Shown one piece after another: positions 1 to 9,113 of a DNA stretch of 64,000 nucleotides. Position numbers and translations under genes: made by a program. Origin of the DNA: JACNJF01 sp050288105 (GTDB taxonomy: Bacteria; Pseudomonadota; Gammaproteobacteria; GCA-001735895); the NCBI GenBank assembly GCA_050288105.1, contig JBNKDE010000003.1:264225-328224 (forward strand), written 5' to 3'. Below the pieces are notes generated by a model. It saw only the letters and a program-made list of their open reading frames with translations, had not been told where the DNA came from and searched no databases. How positions within the stretch are numbered: the first letter of the stretch is position 1; every line of letters starts with the position of its first letter.

Positions 1-1479
1 TCGGTAGCCGATACCGGTGTTATGTAACTGGTTATCCATCAATAATGCATAAGATTCATTGATCAAATGACAACTACTACAGGCGGCTTTACCGGCGAAC
101 AAATTATATCCCCGCTTTGCGGATTCTGATAAAGCACTTTCCTGGTTGCCATAAAACCATCGATCAAAACTGGAATCAGCAGAAAGCAGGGTGCGCTGAT
201 AACTGGCTAGCGCTTCACCTAATGTCTGCATTGACACCTTTTTTCCATCAAAGGCCTGTTCAAACAATCCCTGATAGTCCGCCAACCCTGCAACCTTTTT
301 CAGTACTGATCCCACAGAGGGGTTTCCCATCTCATTTTTCGCCAGCAGTGGTCCCCACACCTGCTGTTCCAGATTGAACTCGCGCCCATCATGAAACAGG
401 ATGTCGGCATACGCAACATTATAAATGGTTGGGCTATTGCGTCTTACAGAGCGCCCCTCTATCCCGACTGCTGTCTGTAATTCATTACTGGTAAACCCCT
501 GATCTGGAATATGGCACATGGCACAGGAAAAGGTGTCATTCAGTGATAGGCGTCGATCAAAAAATAGCTTTCTACCCAGTGCAATCTTTTCCCGCGTTAA
601 CGGATTGTCGGCTGGCTGCGGCAGTTCAGGTAAGCCTAGTGGGGGATTCTCGGCGATCGCCATTAAATCGAGCGCCTCGCCTGCCTGTAGCTCAATAGAG
701 CGACTGCGAGTTTGGTAATCCAGCGACTCATAGCCTGTTTTATCATCACCTGGACCGACATTGTCAAGCGAAGCCAGTGTTATCGGTGTAGATCCGGCTG
801 TAGACTGTTGCTGGATCAGAGTCTTCACGTCATTGATCAAAAGATCCTTGTGCAAAAAGGCGACACTATAGATGTTGCGAATGTTCAGTGCTGGATCGAT
901 AAGAAAAACGCGCAGAATATGCGAATAGCGCTGCTGTTTTTTATCCAGGCTGTATTCGCGTTGAATATCCTGTCCGTAGTCCTTCAGAATCGGTTTTAAG
1001 CTGTCTACCGAAGATGTAGAAATAAAGTCCCACTCTCCCCGATTACCGGAATATTTAAAATTGTTCGCATAAAGTCTGAGCACCTCAGCGGTGTCGTACT
1101 CCGGATCAAAACTGAGGCTAACCAGCTTTAACTGACTGGCCAGCTCTGGCTCCTTATTCATCAGAGCCTTGATCTGCGAAAACACATGAGCACTTAACGG
1201 ACAGCCGTTGACATCATCACAACGGCTATACATAAACGAGAGTAGTACATACTTGCCATCAAACAACTGGTGCAGGGAAACCTGCTGCCCCTGGTCATTC
1301 ATCACCAGTCCATCCGCAGCCTTACCCAATGGGGGGAGCTGATAGCTGCCCACCGCCGGCAATGGGTAGGAGAGTTCACCATAACCCAGCGCATACTCAA
1401 TATCCGCTCTGCATACTGACGTATAGATCAGCAGCCACAGGATACCCAGCATTTTTAACCGTGAATTCGATAAATGCAT
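1..1479 (-). CDS. SCO1/SenC - di-haem cytochrome c peroxidase (MauG-like) fusion, partial
   Basis: My translation of the minus strand from an ATG at 1479 stays open to the window edge (493 codons, C-terminus missing). A short hydrophobic N-terminus (about residues 9-21) suggests export. Residues about 40-215 look like a SCO/SenC thioredoxin fold, with the metal-site Cys pair in YSRCDDVNGCPLS; this spacing is CX5CP, not the usual CX3CP. The rest resembles a bacterial di-haem peroxidase/MauG: haem motifs FSCAMCH and ACSSCH, with RRNSPTIYNVAY between them. The stop of mtoX lies 70 bp upstream in the same direction, so the two are probably co-transcribed. Genes for SCO and MauG proteins are known neighbours of bacterial methanethiol oxidase and are thought to mature its copper cofactor; here both domains are in one chain. 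The inferred role is copper delivery and oxidative maturation of MtoX in the periplasm. Confidence 0.82.
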   Translation of the reverse strand, partial: MHLSNSRLKMLGILWLLIYTSVCRADIEYALGYGELSYPLPAVGSYQLPPLGKAADGLVMNDQGQQVSLHQLFDGKYVLLSFMYSRCDDVNGCPLSAHVFSQIKALMNKEPELASQLKLVSLSFDPEYDTAEVLRLYANNFKYSGNRGEWDFISTSSVDSLKPILKDYGQDIQREYSLDKKQQRYSHILRVFLIDPALNIRNIYSVAFLHKDLLINDVKTLIQQQSTAGSTPITLASLDNVGPGDDKTGYESLDYQTRSRSIELQAGEALDLMAIAENPPLGLPELPQPADNPLTREKIALGRKLFFDRRLSLNDTFSCAMCHIPDQGFTSNELQTAVGIEGRSVRRNSPTIYNVAYADILFHDGREFNLEQQVWGPLLAKNEMGNPSVGSVLKKVAGLADYQGLFEQAFDGKKVSMQTLGEALASYQRTLLSADSSFDRWFYGNQESALSESAKRGYNLFAGKAACSSCHLINESYALLMDNQLHNTGIGYR

Positions 1480-1549
1480 AAAAACTTCAGCGTTGTGTAC
1501 AGCAGGACATTACCGCTTCAGGGTAATGCCCTGCCATGCAAAGCTTGTG

Positions 1550-2929
1550 TTACTGCGATGCCTTCAGGCTTGCGAGTTTAACTTCATCATCTACATATGG
1601 ATTATTCATACCATACAGAGAATAGGCGCCAAAGCGCATCTGGTGTGCCCTACCCAGTTTTTGCGCGTTGAAATCGATCTCAAACTGTTTCTCCAGTTTG
1701 TTACCATCCCAGCTATAGGCTTTGAAGTATTGCTCGTTATCCTCACCCTTTTTATCCCAGTTAGCCAGCAACGATGAAGTGTAATACTCACGCTTACCAT
1801 CCCAGCTGGATGACACCATGTTGACCTGACGGCCAATCACTGTTTCATAGGTTTGTTTGGGGTTATCAATATCGCTGATATCAAAGTAACGTGATTTACC
1901 ATCCATAAAGGTATTAACCCATAACCCGCTATCATCCGATGTGATCGAAATATCTACTGGTAATGGAATCTTGGATGGATCACCAATATCCGCGATTGCC
2001 TTTGCCTGCCATTCCCCGGTGATATCCTGCTCGATCTTCCAGATCTTGGAGGTCAATGCAGTAGTAGTTAAACACCAGTTATGTTCCGGTTTCCAGGCAC
2101 AACGGACTTCCAGCGGTGCTCCAGGAACATCCAGCACCTTCTTGGGCTTTTTGGTATGCAGATTCCACACGGTTACGGTATTACCAAAGCGCTTCATGGC
2201 TTCTGGATCCTGTAGCATCTTACCGAAATCCATCATGTAGTTACTCCACCCGGTGAAGGAAGAAGACACCATGACATTCTTACGTGGTAATACACGAACA
2301 TCGTATCCATAACCATCTGCGAATTTGCCCCCTTTTTTGGCACCGTTCATCTGCTGATCGGTGGGCATCCAGTGGGTGGCTACAAAATCTCCCGAGTTGG
2401 TATACTCAACCAGCGCCGTACGTCCACCGTGATCACGGTTATTGGAAAGACCGGTGATCATCATCCTGCCAGGTAATGCATAAGTGGTATGCGGCCCGAC
2501 CACACCGCCGCTGTCCGATACAAAACTATCGATGACTCTGGTTAATGAGGGCTTCGCTGGATTGCTATGCACATCAAAGATGAAGATTTTGTTGGTATCC
2601 AGCCCCCCGGCCCAGAGATATTTTCGATCATCGGTAAATCCTGAGTGATGCGCTTCATTGCGCCCGCCGACAGACAGGGTATTCACCACCTTGCCGTAAC
2701 GACTGGAATTAGGATTTACATCAATGGTGACCAGCTTATCCTGACCATCCCCCAGGCCTTCGACGCCCAGTGTCCAGACATAAACAAAATCCTCCTGTCC
2801 GGTAATCTTGGCCATATACGGTGATTGACAGGTTTCATCAGCTGAAGTGCTTAATGGGAAACCTGCGGAAAATACTGACAAAGCCATTGCACATGCCAGA
2901 ATTGGTCGTTTTATTGTATTTAATTTCAT
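1550..2929 (-). CDS. mtoX: methanethiol oxidase, SBP56 (selenium-binding protein) family
   Basis: The protein has 459 aa with a cleavable signal peptide (about 1-30, ending near STSADET). It is followed by a full SBP56-type beta-propeller. Family features visible are the Cys just after the signal (DETCQSPY), the His pair in NEAHHSGFTDD, VGPHTTYALPG, and AHQMRFG near the C-terminus. These Cys/His residues are the likely copper ligands. Bacterial SBP56 proteins oxidise methanethiol to formaldehyde, hydrogen sulfide and hydrogen peroxide in the periplasm. The ATG at 2929 follows a strong Shine-Dalgarno (GGAGGG). The promoter has a palindrome in its spacer and a TetR gene is divergent, which suggests induction by substrate. 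The SCO-MauG fusion downstream supports methanethiol oxidase over a generic selenium-binding protein. Confidence 0.88.
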   Translation of the reverse strand: MKLNTIKRPILACAMALSVFSAGFPLSTSADETCQSPYMAKITGQEDFVYVWTLGVEGLGDGQDKLVTIDVNPNSSRYGKVVNTLSVGGRNEAHHSGFTDDRKYLWAGGLDTNKIFIFDVHSNPAKPSLTRVIDSFVSDSGGVVGPHTTYALPGRMMITGLSNNRDHGGRTALVEYTNSGDFVATHWMPTDQQMNGAKKGGKFADGYGYDVRVLPRKNVMVSSSFTGWSNYMMDFGKMLQDPEAMKRFGNTVTVWNLHTKKPKKVLDVPGAPLEVRCAWKPEHNWCLTTTALTSKIWKIEQDITGEWQAKAIADIGDPSKIPLPVDISITSDDSGLWVNTFMDGKSRYFDISDIDNPKQTYETVIGRQVNMVSSSWDGKREYYTSSLLANWDKKGEDNEQYFKAYSWDGNKLEKQFEIDFNAQKLGRAHQMRFGAYSLYGMNNPYVDDEVKLASLKASQ

Positions 2930-2967
2930 TCCACCCTCCTCAAAGTGTTATTGACGACTCGCGAAAC

Positions 2968-2996
2968 AAAATAGAATGAATGTTCATTCTTGTCAA
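2968..2996 (-). promoter_or_regulatory. mtoX promoter with palindromic operator in the spacer
   Basis: On the minus strand a -35 box TTGACA (2991-2996) and a -10 box TATTTT (2968-2973) are exactly 17 nt apart. The spacer holds a perfect inverted repeat (2973-2990): agaatgaa-tg-ttcattct. The shape and size fit a TetR-family operator, and the divergent TetR gene starts just beyond it. Binding there would block RNA polymerase directly. The regulator assignment is inference. Confidence 0.72.
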
Positions 2997-3065
2997 ATTT
3001 TTATCTATAATGGCATATAATTTCTGATATGGTTGGCTCACACCCCAGAGGATGTAACAAGACTT

Positions 3066-3701
3066 ATGCCCTACTTAACGCGCGTAGCACCTGATCCTGA
3101 ACCGATAGATTGCCGAGTACTGACAGCCGCTCTAAGGCTGTTTGTTAACAACGGCTATCACAATGTCTCCATTCATGACGTGCAAAAAGCTGCTGATGTC
3201 AGCATCGGCTCTATCTATAAACACTTTGGTGGCAAGGAAGGTGTTGCAAAAGCACTCTATCTGCATCTGCTGAATGAAATGAATGAAATGATGGACTCCG
3301 TGATCAGTCAGGATTTAAGTGCAATTGAACAGTGCAACCTGATCATCCGGTTATTATTTGAATACACAGAAACCCGCTCCGATATCATTGCATTCGTGCT
3401 ACACGCCAAGCACACCGAGTTCATCAGTGACGAACCGCCTATCTGCTCGGCAGAACCCTTTCAGAAATTACGCAGTATCGTCCAGCGAGGTATGGATAAT
3501 GGAGAAATACAGACTTTTGACTATTGGGTAGCGACTTCAGCGATTTTTGGCGGTGCCATTCGACTGATTCATCTACGCCTGGACGGTGTCATTCAACACC
3601 CCTTACCTGAACTATATGAGCAGCTTATTTCGGTCACCTGGAACGGTATAAAAAATAACCTTGTAGACAACACTATCAACAACTTATCAGCTGCAGTTTA
3701 A
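3066..3701 (+). CDS. TetR/AcrR family regulator, divergent from mtoX
   Basis: The protein has an N-terminal TetR helix-turn-helix (about residues 15-60: ALRLFVNNGYHNVSIHDVQ, then GSIYKHFGGKEGVAKALY) and a variable helical ligand domain. I chose the ATG at 3066 (211 aa). The frame is open upstream to a TTG at 3033, which would add 11 residues without a better ribosome site. The gene is divergent from mtoX and the palindrome at 2973-2990 lies between them, so it probably represses mtoX and itself. The ligand is unknown; methanethiol or a related sulfur compound is a guess from context. azlC follows after about 90 bp. Confidence 0.8.
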   Translation: MPYLTRVAPDPEPIDCRVLTAALRLFVNNGYHNVSIHDVQKAADVSIGSIYKHFGGKEGVAKALYLHLLNEMNEMMDSVISQDLSAIEQCNLIIRLLFEYTETRSDIIAFVLHAKHTEFISDEPPICSAEPFQKLRSIVQRGMDNGEIQTFDYWVATSAIFGGAIRLIHLRLDGVIQHPLPELYEQLISVTWNGIKNNLVDNTINNLSAAV

Positions 3702-3790
3702 ACCCTTGTTACAGAAAGCATAGGACTTGTCGACAGACAGCAGAATAGCAGACAATAGGCGATTGATTTTAACCTGTTGCAGTTCGAACA

Positions 3791-4510
3791 TTGAAAAATA
3801 CACCAGATACACCACAGATCAATAACAGCGCATGGAAACAGATGCTGCAGGGTGCATTAATCATCACCCCGCTGTCCATTGCGGTAATCCCCTGGGGTAT
3901 CCTGGCTGGATCACTGGCTGTGGAAGCGGGCCTGGTTGATGTTCAGGCACAGGCGGTATCAGCCATCATCTTCGCCGGTTCCGTGCAACTGGTTGGCATG
4001 GGGCTGGTTAAGGCCGGCGCTTCGCTTTCAACGCTGTTGCTGACCACGCTGTTTCTGACCACCCGTCATCTGTTGTACAGTGCGACACTGCGTACACGCA
4101 TCTCGCATATGCCCCTGGTAAAACGCCTGATTCTGGGATTCCTGCTGACGGATGAACTGTTTGCCGCCTGCTCGCATAAAACACGTTCAGAATTTCATTT
4201 CTGGTACGCTTTCGGGGCGGGTTTCAGTTTTTATCTGGTGTGGCAAGTCGCCTCGCTGTGTGGCATCCTGCTCGGACAAACAATCCCCAACCTTGATCAA
4301 TACGGCCTGGATTTTGCGGTAGCAGCGACCTTTATCGCCATCGTCCTGCCAACTATAAAAAAGCTGTCATTCCTGGTCACGATGCTGGTTGCAATGGTAC
4401 TCTCGGTATTTTTCAGCCTGCAGAATATTGAAGGCGGCATAATATTTTCCAGCCTGATCGCGATGACCATAGGCTATCTGGTTTCTATTTTCAGGAAGGA
4501 ACCCATATGA
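3791..4510 (+). CDS. azlC: AzlC family branched-chain amino acid exporter, large subunit
   Basis: This 239-aa integral membrane protein has several hydrophobic segments. It carries the AzlC signatures SIAVIPWGILAGSLAVEAGL near the N-terminus and FAGSVQLVGMGL, then TTRHLLYSATLR. AzlC and AzlD together export branched-chain amino acids (Bacillus AzlCD, E. coli YgaZH). The stop overlaps the azlD start (ATGA), so the subunits are translationally coupled. The start is a TTG with no clear Shine-Dalgarno; an ATG at about 3842 is an alternative but would cut into the conserved N-terminal region. Confidence 0.87.
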   Translation: MKNTPDTPQINNSAWKQMLQGALIITPLSIAVIPWGILAGSLAVEAGLVDVQAQAVSAIIFAGSVQLVGMGLVKAGASLSTLLLTTLFLTTRHLLYSATLRTRISHMPLVKRLILGFLLTDELFAACSHKTRSEFHFWYAFGAGFSFYLVWQVASLCGILLGQTIPNLDQYGLDFAVAATFIAIVLPTIKKLSFLVTMLVAMVLSVFFSLQNIEGGIIFSSLIAMTIGYLVSIFRKEPI

Positions 4511-4809
4511 GCTGGACAACCCTGTTACTGATGGCTTCGCTGGTCTTTATCAGCCGATACCTCTTCCTTGAACCAAGACTACCCATACACCTGGGGCCCA
4601 AAGTACTTCATTTTCTGCACTACACCGGAGCAGCGGTGTTAACGGCCATCTGGGCGCCCATCGTCTTCAACCAGAATGGTGAACTGGCTCTGGAATTAAA
4701 CAATCCCTACTTAGCTGCGGCTATAGTTGCGTCTATACTTGCCATCTGGACACGTAATGTATTGTTAACCACCGTGCTTAGCATGGCGCTATTTTTTATA
4801 CTCAAATGA
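4507..4809 (+). CDS. azlD: AzlD family branched-chain amino acid exporter, small subunit
   Basis: This 100-aa hydrophobic protein has three or four membrane segments and the AzlD-type motif SRYLFLEPRLP, followed by FLHYTGAAVLTAI. A good ribosome site (AGGAAGGA) precedes the ATG. It overlaps azlC by 4 bp upstream and the DUF1338 gene by 4 bp downstream, so all three form one coupled operon. Confidence 0.87.
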   Translation: MSWTTLLLMASLVFISRYLFLEPRLPIHLGPKVLHFLHYTGAAVLTAIWAPIVFNQNGELALELNNPYLAAAIVASILAIWTRNVLLTTVLSMALFFILK

Positions 4810-6224
4810 ATCTTCCAAACTACCTCCAGGCCGCTGAAATACGCGCCCAGTTCGCCGCAGCCATGTCTCAGATGTATATCGACGAAGTACCCATGTACGG
4901 CACTTTACGAGATATGACTGAAGACCTTAACCTGCAGCAGCTGGAGACACAGACCGGATTTATTCAACCACTTAAAAATACCGACCACCTGAAACATATC
5001 ACTGAAGAAAGACACGGTGCTATACGCCTGGGCACAGCGGCTGAACTCAACACCATGCGCCGTCTGTTTGCTGTCATGGGTATGTATCCTGTCAGCTATT
5101 ACGACCTGACAGAGGCCGGTATCCCTGTTCATTCAACGGCATTTCGGCCCGTGCAGCTGATGCATCTGGAACAAAATCCCTTTCGTATCTTTACCTCGCT
5201 GATTCGGCTAGATCTGGTAGAAGATGAGGCTTTACGTGAACAGGCACAGCAACTGCTTGAGCAGCGCCAGATATTCACTGCGGAATTATTACAGCTGATC
5301 GAATGCTTCGAAGCCCAGCATGGTCTCAGTGCAGACCAGGCCAACCTGTTTATTACGGAAGCACTAAAAACTTTTCGCTGGCAACAGCAGGCAACGGTGG
5401 ATAAGGCTACCTATGAGCGTTTTTCAAATACCCACCGCCTGCTGGCGGATATTGTTTGCTTCAAAGGCCCGCATATCAACCACCTGACGCCCAGAACCCT
5501 GAATATAGACCGTGCACAGGCACGTATGCCTGATTACGGACTGGATGCCAAGGCACTCATTGAAGGCCCTCCCTGGCGTGTAAATCCAATACTGTTAAGA
5601 CAGACAAGCTTTAAGGCGCTGAGTGAACAGGTCGAATTTAAAACAGAGCAGGGGCCACCCAGCAGCGGTAATCACACTGCCCGTTTTGGCGAAATCGAAC
5701 AACGCGGCATGGCTCTGACCCCTAAAGGAAGAGCACTATACGACAAACTGCTGAACCAGGTCAGAGAGATGGTACCCGATGCACTGAATCAGGTAGAACA
5801 GTATTATCAGACGCTGGAGCAGGTATTTGAAGACTTCCCGGACGATCTTGAGCAGATCCGTTTACAGGGCTTAGGTTATTTCAGCTATCAGGCACGCATG
5901 GGTGCCACGCTCTGGACTGATCCTGAACTTGAGCAGTTAATACAACAGGGCATTATTAATTATTACCCCGTGACCTATGAAGATTTCCTACCGGTCAGTG
6001 CTGCGGGGATTTTCAAATCCAACCTGGATGATGGGAGTAGCCAGCAGATCCAGCGCTCGCCAAACCAGCAGGCGTTTGAAGCGGCACTGGGTTGCCCGGT
6101 GATTGATGAGTTCGAAATTTACCAGCGCATACAGAATGAGTCACTCTGGCACGCATTACATCAGCTGGGGCTGGATGACGACCAGTGTGATGCTTTAGTT
6201 CAACAGCTACCTACGGGATTTTAG
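4806..6224 (+). CDS. hglS: DUF1338 protein, 2-oxoadipate dioxygenase/decarboxylase-like (HglS/YdcJ)
   Basis: The 472-aa protein matches the DUF1338/VOC-fold family. The ERHGAIRLGT motif places a His at residue 70, FKGPHINHLTPR places His at 223 and 226, and RFGEIEQRG places a Glu at 296. These fit the two-His/one-Glu iron site of HglS, which converts 2-oxoadipate to D-2-hydroxyglutarate in lysine catabolism. The gene overlaps azlD by 4 bp. That link is unusual: none of the other lysine-degradation genes is nearby, so the physiological substrate could be another 2-oxo acid. The enzyme family is sure; the substrate is inferred. Confidence 0.8.
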   Translation: MNLPNYLQAAEIRAQFAAAMSQMYIDEVPMYGTLRDMTEDLNLQQLETQTGFIQPLKNTDHLKHITEERHGAIRLGTAAELNTMRRLFAVMGMYPVSYYDLTEAGIPVHSTAFRPVQLMHLEQNPFRIFTSLIRLDLVEDEALREQAQQLLEQRQIFTAELLQLIECFEAQHGLSADQANLFITEALKTFRWQQQATVDKATYERFSNTHRLLADIVCFKGPHINHLTPRTLNIDRAQARMPDYGLDAKALIEGPPWRVNPILLRQTSFKALSEQVEFKTEQGPPSSGNHTARFGEIEQRGMALTPKGRALYDKLLNQVREMVPDALNQVEQYYQTLEQVFEDFPDDLEQIRLQGLGYFSYQARMGATLWTDPELEQLIQQGIINYYPVTYEDFLPVSAAGIFKSNLDDGSSQQIQRSPNQQAFEAALGCPVIDEFEIYQRIQNESLWHALHQLGLDDDQCDALVQQLPTGF

Positions 6225-6278
6225 AAGCAGGCAATAACATCGCACTGGCAATCGGATTTTTCCGCAGAGTTTAATGAT

Positions 6279-6536
6279 TTAGCGACTCTGAGCCTGAATA
6301 GAAATGTTACCCAGTTGCGGATTCCACTGATACACTTCCTGAGCTTGATTGGCGCTGCAGTGGCAGTTGCCTGAGCAACTTGGCGGCTGGGATTTTAATT
6401 TAATCCTTCCTTTCCGTACCCAGAAATCCAGGATGCCACGTACGGTTTCAGGCTCTTTATCAAAATGTAGTGCAATATCCTGAAGACTCACCTGCTCGCG
6501 GCTTTTTACATATTGTTTGACTTCCTGCAGGATCAT
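6279..6536 (-). CDS. feoC: FeoC-like [Fe-S]-dependent regulator of FeoAB
   Basis: This 85-aa protein has an N-terminal winged helix (EVKQYVKSREQVSLQDIALHF) and a Cys-rich loop (CSGNCHC) after residue 50, as in FeoC proteins that may hold an Fe-S cluster. It overlaps the feoB stop by 4 bp and is the last gene of feoABC. FeoC is thought to protect or regulate FeoB under low oxygen. Confidence 0.8.
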   Translation of the reverse strand: MILQEVKQYVKSREQVSLQDIALHFDKEPETVRGILDFWVRKGRIKLKSQPPSCSGNCHCSANQAQEVYQWNPQLGNISIQAQSR

Positions 6537-8836
6537 GCCGTGACCCCCATCGCACGTTGTTTTCTGGACGAGTAACTACGTAATCCCAGTGATATCAGCA
6601 AAGCGTAGGCAATAACTGCAATGATGGTAACAATTGCGGTATGCGGGTGCTCCCCCAGTCGCGCAAACTGGTAAAACAACGTTGCCGTGATATAGGCTAC
6701 CGAGGTAGACCAGAATGCAACAAATCCGGCCCACATTCCGCCAGACTCCCTCACTATGGCCCCCATTGTGGCCACGCAGGGAAAGTACAGCAGGATAAAT
6801 AACAGATAGGAAAAGGCCCCTGCCTGCCCATCGAAGCGTTTCACCATTTCACCGAATACGCCACCTGAGACAGCCAGTTCACCCGCGGTAGAATCCTGGT
6901 CCTGCAGGTTTCCAACATCCAGTCCAAGGGGATCCAGAATCTGTTCGGAGATTGCGGACAGGTTTTCAGGAATGGTGGCAAACGCTGCCTTAATTGCGCG
7001 CCACAGATTAAACGCTTCATCTTCAGTCGGCGTTTGCTGTTCAATCATTTGTCCATACACCGCATCCAGCGTTCCTACCACCGCTTCCTTGGCCATCACC
7101 CCGGTTAAAATACCGACTGTTGCCGGCCAGTTGTCCTGTTGAATACCCATGGGTTGAAACAGCGGGGTGAAGGTTTTACCGATCACACTTAACACCGAAT
7201 GCTGGCTGTTCTCATTCCCTATACTGCCGTCTGTGCCGATCGAATTGAGCACATTCAACGCCAGCACCATAATGATGATGACCTTACCCGCATCTCTGAC
7301 AAACAATTTCACCCTGTCCCAGGTGCGCAGCGAGATCCCTTTCAAAGTCGGCACGTGATAGGTAGGCAGCTCCATGATAAAACCACTACTCTCGCCAGAT
7401 AACAGTGAGTGTTTCATAATCATGCCGGTCACAATCGCCATAATGATGCCGATAAGATACAACGCGAAGACCAGGTTCTGTCCATCACTGGGGAAAAACG
7501 CCGCTGCAAACAATACGTACACCGGCAATCTTGCACCACAGGACATAAAGGGGTTCATCAAAATCGTCAACTTGCGCTCACGCGGACTTTCCAGCGTACG
7601 CGTTGCCATCACGGCAGGTACATTACAGCCAAAGCCGACAATCATCGGAACGAAGGCCTTACCAGGTAAGCCGATGCTGCGCATGAAGCGATCCATCACG
7701 AAAGCAGCGCGAGACATATAGCCACTGTCTTCCAGCATCGACAGGAACAGATACAGACAGGTGATAATGGGGATGAAAGTCGCGACCACCTGGATACCAC
7801 CACCCAGTCCATGCGCCAGTACCAGCACCAACCAGTCGGGCAGATGCATAGCAGTCAATAAGCTAGCGGCGCCATCCACAAAAATTGCACCCGCCACACC
7901 GTCAAAGAAATCGATAAACGCGCCACCAAAATTGATGGTAAACATGAACATCAGGTACATCACCAGCAGAAATAGCGGTACGCCCAGAATTCGATGCAAC
8001 ACGATCTGGTCGATACGATCTGACATATAGCGTTTCACCTTACCGCGCACAGTGACGACCATCTGGGTAATCGCATGGGCATGTCCGAAACGGGAGTCGG
8101 CAATGAATACATCCGCTGTTTCACCTGATAATGTAAACAGGTGCTGGCGCCAGCGATTAACGACCTGCATTAACTCATCAGGCACGGTCTTGTGCTGGCA
8201 GATGCTGGTATCCCCCTCCAGCAGCTTCAATGCGATCCAGTAGCTGTTATAAGCTTCACTTTCTGGTGGTAACACGCGGCGGATATCAACAATCGCATCT
8301 TCAATCTCACTATCCATGGTGAGCTTGAAACCGCTTTTAACTCGACCCTCCATTACATCCTGCAGGGCTTTCTTGAGTTCGTCTACCCCTTTGCCACTCA
8401 CTGCGACAATACTTAACACCGGACAGCCCAGCTTTTCGGACAGCCTGTCGATATCAATTGCGATACCGCGCTTTTGCGCAATATCCATCATGTTCAATGC
8501 CAGCACTACGGGCACACCCATCTCCAGCAATTGCACAGTCAGATACAGATTGCGTTCAAGGTTGCTGGCATCCAGTACGTTGATTACTACATCAGCTTCA
8601 CGGCTTAACAGGTATTGGCGCGTCACCTGCTCATCCAGTGACAGCGCATCAAGGCTATAAATACCCGGCAGGTCTATCAGCGTAACCTGGTGTTTGTCAT
8701 ACAGATTGAATCGGCCCTGTTTGCGCTCAACCGTAACGCCCGGCCAGTTGCCGGTGGTTTGGCGTATACCGGTAAGATAATTAAATAGCGCTGATTTTCC
8801 GCAGTTTGGGTTTCCAGCAATGGCGATAGTGGTCAT
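6533..8836 (-). CDS. feoB: ferrous iron transporter FeoB
   Basis: This is full-length FeoB (767 aa from the ATG at 8836; a TTG at 8845 is also in frame). The N-terminal G domain shows the P-loop GNPNCGKSALFNYLTG, the switch region TTGNWPGVTVE, DLPGIYSL, and NMMD as the base-recognition motif. Two Gate-type membrane repeats follow, with GFGCNVPAVMATRTL in the first and FPCVATMGAIVRESG in the second; the conserved Cys in each is near the proposed Fe(II) path. It sits in the inner membrane and imports Fe2+ in a GTP-dependent way. It lies between feoA (12 bp upstream) and feoC (4-bp overlap). Confidence 0.97.
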   Translation of the reverse strand: MTTIAIAGNPNCGKSALFNYLTGIRQTTGNWPGVTVERKQGRFNLYDKHQVTLIDLPGIYSLDALSLDEQVTRQYLLSREADVVINVLDASNLERNLYLTVQLLEMGVPVVLALNMMDIAQKRGIAIDIDRLSEKLGCPVLSIVAVSGKGVDELKKALQDVMEGRVKSGFKLTMDSEIEDAIVDIRRVLPPESEAYNSYWIALKLLEGDTSICQHKTVPDELMQVVNRWRQHLFTLSGETADVFIADSRFGHAHAITQMVVTVRGKVKRYMSDRIDQIVLHRILGVPLFLLVMYLMFMFTINFGGAFIDFFDGVAGAIFVDGAASLLTAMHLPDWLVLVLAHGLGGGIQVVATFIPIITCLYLFLSMLEDSGYMSRAAFVMDRFMRSIGLPGKAFVPMIVGFGCNVPAVMATRTLESPRERKLTILMNPFMSCGARLPVYVLFAAAFFPSDGQNLVFALYLIGIIMAIVTGMIMKHSLLSGESSGFIMELPTYHVPTLKGISLRTWDRVKLFVRDAGKVIIIMVLALNVLNSIGTDGSIGNENSQHSVLSVIGKTFTPLFQPMGIQQDNWPATVGILTGVMAKEAVVGTLDAVYGQMIEQQTPTEDEAFNLWRAIKAAFATIPENLSAISEQILDPLGLDVGNLQDQDSTAGELAVSGGVFGEMVKRFDGQAGAFSYLLFILLYFPCVATMGAIVRESGGMWAGFVAFWSTSVAYITATLFYQFARLGEHPHTAIVTIIAVIAYALLISLGLRSYSSRKQRAMGVTA

Positions 8837-8848
8837 AACAGGCAATGC

Positions 8849-9103
8849 TTAGTTTTGTTCAAGCTGGGAAGATTGCAACATTTGTAAAAACACATGCTCG
8901 GCAATGCTGGCACCCAGTGCAACACGACTGCCATTACTCATAACGACGACCCCGTTACGACGTTGCTGCAGAATAGAAACCAGTTGCCCCTTACGTAAGC
9001 CCAGACTCATGAGTTTTCTTTTTAGCTCGTCATCACCATCGATACGCGTGATTGTGCCCTGATGTCCCTGAGCTGATTGATTAAGAGGGATAGCCTGTTT
9101 CAT
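8849..9103 (-). CDS. feoA: ferrous iron transport protein FeoA
   Basis: The product is a small SH3-like protein (84 aa from the ATG at 9103; a GTG at 9112 would add three residues) with the FeoA pattern MSLGLRKGQLVSILQQRR and SRVALGASIAEHVFLQ. FeoA is a cytoplasmic partner of FeoB. It is first in the feoABC operon, directly behind a promoter with a Fur-type palindrome. The ribosome site is weak for either start. Confidence 0.93.
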   Translation of the reverse strand: MKQAIPLNQSAQGHQGTITRIDGDDELKRKLMSLGLRKGQLVSILQQRRNGVVVMSNGSRVALGASIAEHVFLQMLQSSQLEQN

Positions 9104-9113
9104 AATTACCACA

